From NCBI GenBank assembly GCA_029990175.1, contig JARKIP010000017.1:13906001-13970000 (forward strand): DNA of 64,000 nucleotides, in the 5' to 3' direction. Each line of letters opens with the position of its first letter. Positions within the stretch are counted from its first letter, which is position 1. The position numbers and the translations under genes are program-made. Shown piece after piece: positions 10,528 through 17,542 of the stretch. A model generated the notes under the pieces. That model searched no databases. It was not told the DNA's origin and was given only the letters and a program-made list of their open reading frames with translations. The stretch comes from Petunia secreta (lineage: Eukaryota > Streptophyta > Magnoliopsida > Solanales > Solanaceae).

Positions 10528-13500
10528 TTGCAGGCTAGAGTGAAGGAGACAAACCACAAATGGTACATGGACAGTGGTTGCTCAAGACATATGACAGGGC
10601 ATAAGGAACTGTTCCTTTCACTCTCAGCCTTCCAAGGAGGAAGTGTTTCCTTCGGTAATGGTAAGAAAGGGGAAATTATTGGAATTGGAAAGGTAGGTAA
10701 GTCTGACTCACACTGCATAGATAATGTATTTCTAGTAGATGGACTGAAGCATTGCTTATTGAGTATATCTCAATTATGTGACAAAGGTAATAATGTTAAT
10801 TTTTCATCTACTGGATGCACTGTGACTAATCAAGCTTCTGGAGAGGTTATTTTGCAAGGAAACAGACATGGAAACATCTACAAAGTAGACTTGCTGACAT
10901 TATCTGATGGAAGCTTGAGCTGCTTAAGTGTGGAGCAAAATGATCCCCTCCTATGGCACAAAAGACTAGGACATGCTAGTCTTTCACAATTGAACAAACT
11001 TGTGTCAAAGGACTTGGTGATAGGTCTTCCTAACATCAGGTTTAATGATGAAAAGGTATGTGAAGCTTGTGCCAGGGGGAAGCAGGTAAAATCCTCCTTC
11101 AAATCGAAGAAACAGGTAAGTACCACTAAGCCTTTGGAACTGGTCCATATGGATTTATGTGGTCCAATGAGAACAATGAGTCGTGGAGGTAAGAAGTATG
11201 TAATGGTATTGGTGGATGATTACTCTAGATTTACATGGACTATATTTCTTGCATCTAAAGAAGAAGCACTTAATGCATTTTCAATTTTTGCTAAGAAAGC
11301 TGAAAGAACACTAGACAGTCCTATTGTTGCCATTAGGTCAGATCATGGAACTGAATTTGAAAATCATATGTTTTTCAATTTTTGCAATGAAAATGGCATT
11401 AATCACAATTTTTCTTCACCTAGAACTCCACAACAAAATGGTGTAGTGGAAAGGAAAAATAGGACTCTAGAAGAAATGGCAAGAACTATGTTAATATCTG
11501 GAAATCTTCCACAAAACTTTTGGGCTGAGGCTATTAATACTGCATGCTATATAATAAATAGATGTATGACTAGGCCATTAATAGAAAAGACCCCATATGA
11601 GTTGCTTAAAGGAAGAAAACCAAACATCTCTCATCTTAGGGCTTTTGGTTGCAAGTGTTTTATACACAACAATGGGAAAGATGCCTTAGGAAAATTTGAA
11701 CCTAGAAGTGATGAAGGAATCTTTGTTGGTTATTCTTCGAATAGTAAGGCATATAGGGTGTTTAACAAGAAAACTTTAAAAATTGAAGAAAGCATGCATG
11801 TAAAATTCGATGAAACTAACAGTCTCACTCAAGAACAGGTACAGGAGGATGAAGAAATTGGACTGCTGAAAGCTTATGAACTTGATCCACAAATGCAAGG
11901 TCTGGATGTGAGAACTGAACTGCAAGGAACTGTTCCTCAGAACAGAACTGAGAACAGTGGCACATATACAGGGGGAACAAATGCTAGTTCCACCTCACAA
12001 ACTGGTAGTGCTACTCGATCAGGAACTGTTCCTCAGCAGAGGACTTCTGACAATGGATTGACCCCCAAGCCTTACAAGTATCAAGGGTCACATCCTGTGG
12101 ATCAAATAATCTCAGACAAGAATGCAGGAATTCAAACTAGATCAGCAGTCAAAAATCACAATCTGTGTGCTTTTAGTGCTTTCCTATCTCTTGTTGAACC
12201 CAAAAATGTGAAAGAAGCACTGAAGGATGCAGACTGGATAAATGCTATGCAGGAGGAATTGAATCAATTTCAAAGAAGTCAAGTTTGGCATCTGGAACCC
12301 AAGCCAAGGAACAGGTCCATAATTGGAACAAAATGGGTTTTCAGAAACAAACTTGATGAGGATGGCATGGTAACAAGGAACAAGGCCAGACTGGTTGTTC
12401 AGGGATATAGTCAAGAGGAAGGCATCGACTATGATGAGACTTTTGCTCCAGTTGCAAGATTGGAAGCAATAAGACTTCTTATAGCCTTTGCTACATACAT
12501 GGATTTTACTCTACATCAAATGGATGTTAAGAGTGCATTTCTGAATGGATACTTGAAAGAAGAAGTGTATGTCAAGCAACCTCCAGATTTTGAAAGTGAA
12601 CAGTTCCCTGAACATGTTTACAAGTTGGACAAGGCCTTGTATGGGCTCAAGCAGGCACCAAGAGCATGGTATGAAAGGCTATCAAAATTTCTACTCCAGC
12701 ATGGATACAAGAGAGGTAAAATTGATAGTACTTCGTTCTTAAAAGAAAAAGGTAAGGATCTCTTAATTGTTCAAATCTATGTAGATGACATAATTTTTGG
12801 TGCTACTTGTGAAAATTTAAGTAAAGAATTTGCAAACTTGATGGGGAGTGAATTTGAGATGAGCATGATGGGTGAACTCAACTTCTTTTTGGGTTTACAA
12901 ATTAAGCAAACCTCAAATGGAACTATGATCCATCAACAAAAGTATGTTAAGGAATTACTTAAAAGATTTGATATGGACAATGCTAAGGGAATTGACACAC
13001 CTATTGCTACTGCCACAAAATTGGATCTTGATGAACATGGAATATCAGTTGATCAAAAATTGTATAGGGGTATGATAGGTTCCTTACTTTATCTAACTGC
13101 TAGTAGACCAGATATAGTGCTCAGTGTTGGTTTGTGTGCTAGATTCCAATCAGATCCTAAGGAATCTCATTTGAAAGCTGTTAAAAGAATATTGAGGTAT
13201 CTGAAAGGAACAGGTCCCTTGGGACTTTGGTATCCAAAAGGTGGTAATTTTAATCTTGTTGGATATACTGATGCTGATTATGCAGGTTTCCTTGTCGATA
13301 GAAAAAGCACCTCAGGTATGGCACATTTTCTTGGTGAGTGTTTGGTTTCTTGGGGAACCAAGAAACAAAATTCAGAGGCACTTTCCACTGCTGAGGCTGA
13401 ATATGTGGCAGCTGCTTCATGTTGTTCACAGTTGTTATGGATCAAACAACAATTACAGGATTTTGGTGTTGATGTAGGAACTGTTCCTATCTATTGTGAT

Positions 13501-13722
13501 AACACTAGTGCTATTAATATGACAAAAAATCCAGTGCATCACAAAAGGACTAAACACATTGACATAAGACATCATTTCCTAAGAGACAATTATGAAAAAG
13601 GTTTGATCACCATAGCATTTTGCCCAACTGAAAAACAAATAGCTGACATTTTTACAAAAGCTCTAGGTAGAGATGATTTTGAAAGAAATAGATTGGAATT
13701 AGGGATGATTAAATTCACATAA
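10528..13722 (+). CDS. pol: E4 Pol polyprotein: protease, integrase, RT, RNase H
   Basis: 1064 codons. The frame is open from 10495, so it overlaps gag by about 26 nt in a different frame and has no good ATG near its start. Expression therefore needs frameshifting, splicing or re-initiation. In order: aspartic protease with YMDSGCSRHMTG (residues about 13-24); GAG-pre-integrase LLWHKRLGH near 142 with the HHCC-type CEACARGK; integrase core about 200-360 (MDLCGP, RSDHGTEF, PQQNGVVERKN); RT about 570-800 with MDVKSAFLNGYL and the catalytic YVDD near 751; RNase H from about 911 (YTDADYAG, then STAEAEY and YCDNTSA), ending with TKHIDIRHHF. Length and catalytic residues are complete and there is no internal stop. 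It copies and integrates the element. Confidence 0.95.
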   Translation: MQARVKETNHKWYMDSGCSRHMTGHKELFLSLSAFQGGSVSFGNGKKGEIIGIGKVGKSDSHCIDNVFLVDGLKHCLLSISQLCDKGNNVNFSSTGCTVTNQASGEVILQGNRHGNIYKVDLLTLSDGSLSCLSVEQNDPLLWHKRLGHASLSQLNKLVSKDLVIGLPNIRFNDEKVCEACARGKQVKSSFKSKKQVSTTKPLELVHMDLCGPMRTMSRGGKKYVMVLVDDYSRFTWTIFLASKEEALNAFSIFAKKAERTLDSPIVAIRSDHGTEFENHMFFNFCNENGINHNFSSPRTPQQNGVVERKNRTLEEMARTMLISGNLPQNFWAEAINTACYIINRCMTRPLIEKTPYELLKGRKPNISHLRAFGCKCFIHNNGKDALGKFEPRSDEGIFVGYSSNSKAYRVFNKKTLKIEESMHVKFDETNSLTQEQVQEDEEIGLLKAYELDPQMQGLDVRTELQGTVPQNRTENSGTYTGGTNASSTSQTGSATRSGTVPQQRTSDNGLTPKPYKYQGSHPVDQIISDKNAGIQTRSAVKNHNLCAFSAFLSLVEPKNVKEALKDADWINAMQEELNQFQRSQVWHLEPKPRNRSIIGTKWVFRNKLDEDGMVTRNKARLVVQGYSQEEGIDYDETFAPVARLEAIRLLIAFATYMDFTLHQMDVKSAFLNGYLKEEVYVKQPPDFESEQFPEHVYKLDKALYGLKQAPRAWYERLSKFLLQHGYKRGKIDSTSFLKEKGKDLLIVQIYVDDIIFGATCENLSKEFANLMGSEFEMSMMGELNFFLGLQIKQTSNGTMIHQQKYVKELLKRFDMDNAKGIDTPIATATKLDLDEHGISVDQKLYRGMIGSLLYLTASRPDIVLSVGLCARFQSDPKESHLKAVKRILRYLKGTGPLGLWYPKGGNFNLVGYTDADYAGFLVDRKSTSGMAHFLGECLVSWGTKKQNSEALSTAEAEYVAAASCCSQLLWIKQQLQDFGVDVGTVPIYCDNTSAINMTKNPVHHKRTKHIDIRHHFLRDNYEKGLITIAFCPTEKQIADIFTKALGRDDFERNRLELGMIKFT

Positions 13723-14321
13723 AATCTTCAATGCTTTGCTTCATAATTGGCTAGAAAATTGCTCTTAAAATGAATTTTATTCAAGTCATTATGAATTATT
13801 CAGTCCAGTCTCTATACTTAAATGTATACTCTCATGCTACATATATTATTTAGAGTTGCTAAAATTGAATGATGTTACCCTTATGCTCTTAGAATTTCAG
13901 ATGATCAAAAATTGCAAATTGGAAGGACACTGAATTGTGGTGTTAAAAACAGGTATGTACTCGTAATTATTCAATTAATTTAGGAGTATAAAGGCTATAG
14001 GTAACTTGTGTTTAGGATAAAATCCCACTAAGTTTCCTACCCATATCCAAACTGCAAAAGAGTCCCATCGGAGGAACAGTTCCCATTCTGAAAAGGTGTC
14101 ATACAGCCTAACGGCTCTTTTTTCTCCGGGAGACTCCCAAGAGTCCTTAGCCATTGCATGTTGTGCTGAGGTAAGCTGATCGTCTCCTACTCTAATTGCA
14201 CTACTTAATTCACTCTATAAATACTCTTCTTCTCCTACATTATTCTTTTACCTTGTTCATCAATTGAATTAGCAAAATTTCAGAAAGAATTGTCAATTAT
14301 CTTTTGATTAGAATTGCAAAC
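13723..14321 (+). other. E4 pol-ORF3 spacer with TATA-like box
   Basis: About 600 bp without coding sequence. It holds one palindrome copy (GGAACAGTTCC, 14073-14083) and a TATAAATA at 14216-14223, about 100 bp before the ATG of the third ORF. Confidence 0.7.
14216..14223 (+). promoter_or_regulatory. Internal TATA-like box upstream of E4 ORF3
   Basis: TATAAATA in the context CACTCTATAAATACTCTTC, followed by a pyrimidine-rich TCTTCTTCTCCTAC stretch where plant transcripts often begin. It sits 99 bp before ATG 14322, good spacing for a separate subgenomic transcript. This is sequence-level evidence only. Confidence 0.45.
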
Positions 14322-16268
14322 ATGTCTCTTTCTTCTGATAATTCTCCATCTGCACCCACTGTTGAACAACCACAAAATCTCAACCCTCCTTCACCCATGG
14401 AAATCATCAACCCAAACCCTGAAGTTCCTGAACAAACTCCAGAAATACCTGAACCTGAAATTCAGGGGGAAGGATCAGTTCCCACGGCTGAATCAATTGC
14501 TGAGCAGGTTCAGGATTTGTCAAGGGCTATGGTGTTGTATCAGTATCAGGTAAACTTCACATACCCTTTGAATGTGGTTATTGACGAGGAAGAAAAGGGA
14601 GAGGGGTCTGGGGCTGCTCTTGAGGGGGAACCTATTAAGAGGTTGGAAGCACCTTTGCATGGGTCACCAGGGTCTCCAGAGGTTGCTTTTAGAGCACCCA
14701 TGGAAGATGTTATAGATGTTGAAGAGGTTATGAGTGACAGTGATAGGCCATTGGTGGATTTGATAAATATTAGGAGCCTGAAAAGAAAATTGGCTAGAAA
14801 GGGACCCATTCATGATCATGAGACTGTTGAAATTGCTGCTAAATTGAAGAAGATAAGTGATAGTTATAAGCCTGGAAATAAGAAGAAAGTTGAAAGTTCC
14901 TCTAAGGCAAAAGGACCTGTTCCTTCTGCCTCAACCCCTGCATCTGGGGGTAGGAGGACAAGAAGTGCTGCTAAAGCTGCTGATGAACAACTGGCTGCTG
15001 CCTTGGAAAGGAGCAGAAAAGGGAAAGGAAAACAGGTAGTTGAGGAAGAAAAAGTGGATGATAGTGATGATTTTGATTTGGCTGATTTTTCTGAGGATGA
15101 TGAGATGGTAGAGGCTGAGGAGGTGGTGCCTCAGTCAAAGAAAAGAAAGGTTCCTGAGAGAAGGGTGACAAGAAGCTCAGTTAAAGCTGCTGAGAAAATT
15201 GCTAAGAGGACCAGGTCCTCTAAAAGAGTGGTGGTTTCTGAAGACTCTGCCAGTGACAGTGATGAGTTAGTTGCTGAGGCTGAGAGTGATAGTGATGCTG
15301 AAGAAAGTGAGACTGTGCACTGTGTTCATGATGACATGCTGACTAGAAAGGTGTTGAAAGGAAGGGTTATGACTGATGTTCAAGAAGAAGGAATGGTTTG
15401 GTTGCTGCAAAAGCTACATGCTCAGGGTTGGAGGGACATGGTCCTTAAGATCTCTGGTAGGTGTGCAAAGGGAATGGTGCAGGAATTCTATAAGAATTGT
15501 TCCATCCGAGGTGATCAAATCACTACATCTGTTAATGACAATGTCATCATTTTTGATACAAGGGAACTTGGTGAGTTGCTGGGGATCCCTGCCTCTGGGT
15601 ATGCTAGTTATGTCAAGACTGTTTGGCCTGACTTGACAAACTTGCCTACTGATCTGGAGATCACTAGGAAGTTTGCTGAGAATGATGGTGAAGAAAAATC
15701 CAGAGCAGTGCAAAAGAGTGAGATGCATCCACAGCATCAGGTTTTATTTGAATTTGTGAACAAAGTTGTGATGCCAAGGCAGGAGAAAAGAGGAGTTGCC
15801 AGTTTCATGGACCTGGTCCTTATGGAACTGTTGGACACTGAAAAGCAGATCAATTGGCCCAGCTTTATGATCCACCTGATAAAAAGGGTGATTGCTGGGA
15901 AGAGAAAACACTCCCTGCCGTTTGGTTTCATTCTGACTGATATTTTTGCCAAGTTGAAGGTTCCCTTGGAAGGGGTTGTGAAAGCTACAAAGAAGGAGAA
16001 ATTTGGGTGTGCTACCTTGATAAACTGTGACTTGCCGGTTCAGGCTGATCCTCCACAGGCTGGTGTTGGGAGGCAGCCTCTGAACAACAAAGTGAGGGCA
16101 CTTAGGCAACAAGTTGCTATGCAGGCTGCTGAGATTGCAAGGTTGGAAGAAGAGAGGAATTACTGGAAGGCAGAGGCCTCAAAAGCAAAAGAGACCAATG
16201 AGGGAATTCTCAAGCAGATGCTTGATCTCCTTCACAAGTCTCAGGGAACTGGTCCTTCCACATCCTGA
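14322..16268 (+). CDS. E4 third ORF, nuclear-type plant-transposon protein, 648 aa
   Basis: I chose ATG 14322 (MSLSSDNSPS), the first ATG after the TATA-like box; the open frame extends to 14304 without an ATG. The N-terminal third is proline- and glutamate-rich. The middle is acidic with nuclear-type basic clusters (SKKRKVPERR, and repeated RRTRSAAKAA / RRVTRSSVKAA / RTRSSKR). Residues about 340-570 (RDMVLKISGRCAKGMVQEFY, FPFGFIL-like text) resemble the 'putative plant transposon protein' domain (PF20167-type) seen in plant retroelement ORFs. The C-terminus (about 590-640) is a predicted coiled coil (ARLEEERNYWKAEASKAKE). There is no signal peptide or transmembrane segment, so despite its position it does not look like an envelope glycoprotein. 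Six palindrome matches (five exact or near in the coding body, one at the end) lie inside it. Function unknown; the domain match is from memory and unsearched. Confidence 0.8.
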   Translation: MSLSSDNSPSAPTVEQPQNLNPPSPMEIINPNPEVPEQTPEIPEPEIQGEGSVPTAESIAEQVQDLSRAMVLYQYQVNFTYPLNVVIDEEEKGEGSGAALEGEPIKRLEAPLHGSPGSPEVAFRAPMEDVIDVEEVMSDSDRPLVDLINIRSLKRKLARKGPIHDHETVEIAAKLKKISDSYKPGNKKKVESSSKAKGPVPSASTPASGGRRTRSAAKAADEQLAAALERSRKGKGKQVVEEEKVDDSDDFDLADFSEDDEMVEAEEVVPQSKKRKVPERRVTRSSVKAAEKIAKRTRSSKRVVVSEDSASDSDELVAEAESDSDAEESETVHCVHDDMLTRKVLKGRVMTDVQEEGMVWLLQKLHAQGWRDMVLKISGRCAKGMVQEFYKNCSIRGDQITTSVNDNVIIFDTRELGELLGIPASGYASYVKTVWPDLTNLPTDLEITRKFAENDGEEKSRAVQKSEMHPQHQVLFEFVNKVVMPRQEKRGVASFMDLVLMELLDTEKQINWPSFMIHLIKRVIAGKRKHSLPFGFILTDIFAKLKVPLEGVVKATKKEKFGCATLINCDLPVQADPPQAGVGRQPLNNKVRALRQQVAMQAAEIARLEEERNYWKAEASKAKETNEGILKQMLDLLHKSQGTGPSTS

Positions 16269-16728
16269 CCACCTTAGCCCTAGCCTTTAGCCATCTTTTG
16301 TCTAGTGGGATCTAGCCTAGCCTAGTGCCTTAGCCTTTATTTTCTTCTTTAGTAGTTGGATAATTTTGTAGTACTTGCTGTATCCCCTGATTTTAATATT
16401 TGGTTATATGAATTGTCTTGGATGGCTAATATCATTGTTTTGCAGTTGCTTTATTTTATTTATGTTTGTACTTTGAGTTGCCTCAATGGCTATGTGCTGA
16501 TTAAATCTAACACTTGAGTTATATTTTGATATGCAACCTTTTCAATGATGCCAAAAGGGGGAAGAGTAAGGCTGATTTTGCATGATTTTATACCTAATAA
16601 AAATTTGTTCCTTAATGATGAATTAATTCTCCACTGATTGATTGTCTTTTTGAGCTTACATTGTACTTCAGGACATTAAGGAGATGAAGCTATAAGTATG
16701 AATTTGTCATCATCAAAAAGGGGGAAAT
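16269..16728 (+). other. E4 3' untranslated region and polypurine tract
   Basis: Non-coding. It ends with AAAAAGGGGGAAAT (about 16715-16728) immediately before the 3' LTR; this is the plus-strand primer for reverse transcription. A related CAAAAGGGGGAAGAG tract at about 16552-16566 may be a second, internal polypurine tract. Confidence 0.8.
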
Positions 16729-17537
16729 TGTTAGCTTGGAAAGCTGCTTGGAGTTTTGACTGATGACTGAGGAACGGATTCAAAGGACCTGTTCCTTTGA
16801 ATGACTGAAGAAGAATAGATAATTCATGCAAAATCATTTGATTAAGATATTATCATTTATCCTAATACTGACGTATATCTTGATAATTATGCAGGCCTAA
16901 TCAGATACGAAAAGATTGCATAATCCTAAAGGATAAAGGATTCAGATTCAAGAAGGTAGAATCCAATTAGGATTCAAAGTCAAGGGAGCTTTGGAATTCT
17001 AACTCATTGGGACTTCTTGGCTGCTGGAAACTATAAAACGTGGATACTATCAGCCATAGAAGGTGTACACAAATACTGAGAGCATCGAGCAAAAGCTGAG
17101 AAGAATTATTAGCTTATTTGTGTAATTAGTTAGCTACAGTAGAACTAAGTAAGAACCTGTTCCTTAGATTGAGTCTTGTAAAAGTTCAGTCTTAGTTCAA
17201 TTGTAGTAAGCAGAAATCAAGTTGTAAACTGTGTAGTTCAAGTCGTGGACTTGACCCAACTTCACTGATCGTGAGAAAGATCACTATAGGATTAGAGTTA
17301 GTCCTAGGTTAGTAAGAGTGAGTCTTGTAACCAAGTGGGTCTTTTTACATAGTGAAGTTGAAATCCTACTTGAGAAGTAGGTCGTGGTTTTTTGATCCCG
17401 TGTCTAGGGGTTTTTCCACGCTAAAATCTGGTGTTCAATTACTTACAGTTTTTATTCCGCACATCGTAGAGTAAAGGAACACATTTTAAGGAACTGGTCC
17501 TTAAAACAGTAAAGTGGTGTATTTGTGGGAAATAACA
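16729..17537 (+). repeat. E4 3' LTR
   Basis: 809 bp, TGTTAGC to AATAACA, nearly identical to 7770-8578. Palindrome copies at 16785, 17153 (near match) and 17490. It is followed by the CCACC duplication at 17538-17542, after which the E3 polyprotein resumes. Confidence 0.95.
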
Positions 17538-17542
17538 CCACC

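Larger units (their letters stand above)
7826..17500. repeat. Dispersed 11-bp palindrome GGAMCNGKTCC, 20 exact and 6 near copies
   Basis: Exact starts: 7826, 8531, 9359, 9557, 9905, 10324, 10605, 11136, 11926, 12022, 12308, 13207, 13477, 14073, 14913, 15208, 15809, 16245, 16785, 17490. Near matches (one or two differences): 8194, 10366, 12597, 14472, 15434, 17153. Arms often extend, for example CAAAGGACCTGTTCCTTTG at 7822-7840 and AAGGAACTGTTCCTT at 10603-10617. Copies fall in LTRs, spacer, gag, pol and ORF3, and in all three codon phases. Confidence 0.9.
7770..17537 (+). mobile_element. E4: intact Ty1/Copia retrotransposon, SIRE/Maximus-like, with a third ORF
   Basis: A 9.77-kb element with 809-bp LTRs at both ends (7770-8578 and 16729-17537) and the perfect duplication CCACC (7765-7769 and 17538-17542). 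It has a perfect TGGTATCAGAGC primer site (8581-8592) and a polypurine tract AAAAAGGGGGAAAT before the 3' LTR. It encodes gag (630 codons), pol in another frame (about 1064 codons, order protease-integrase-RT-RNase H, which defines Copia) and a 648-codon ORF between pol and the 3' LTR. Size, the extra ORF and RNase H text resemble the SIRE/Maximus lineage. I counted about four substitutions between the LTRs (about 0.5 percent), so it is by far the youngest insertion. All RT, protease and RNase H catalytic motifs I checked are present. Confidence 0.93.

Noticed and set aside
10494..10533. A 40-nt intron joining E4 gag to pol
   Set aside because: The frame would fit, but 40 nt is below the usual minimum for plant introns and the donor GTTTGG is weak; kept only as part of the acceptor-tract observation.
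14322..16268. An envelope glycoprotein in E4
   Set aside because: No signal peptide, membrane segment or cysteine pattern; the protein is charged and nuclear-type.
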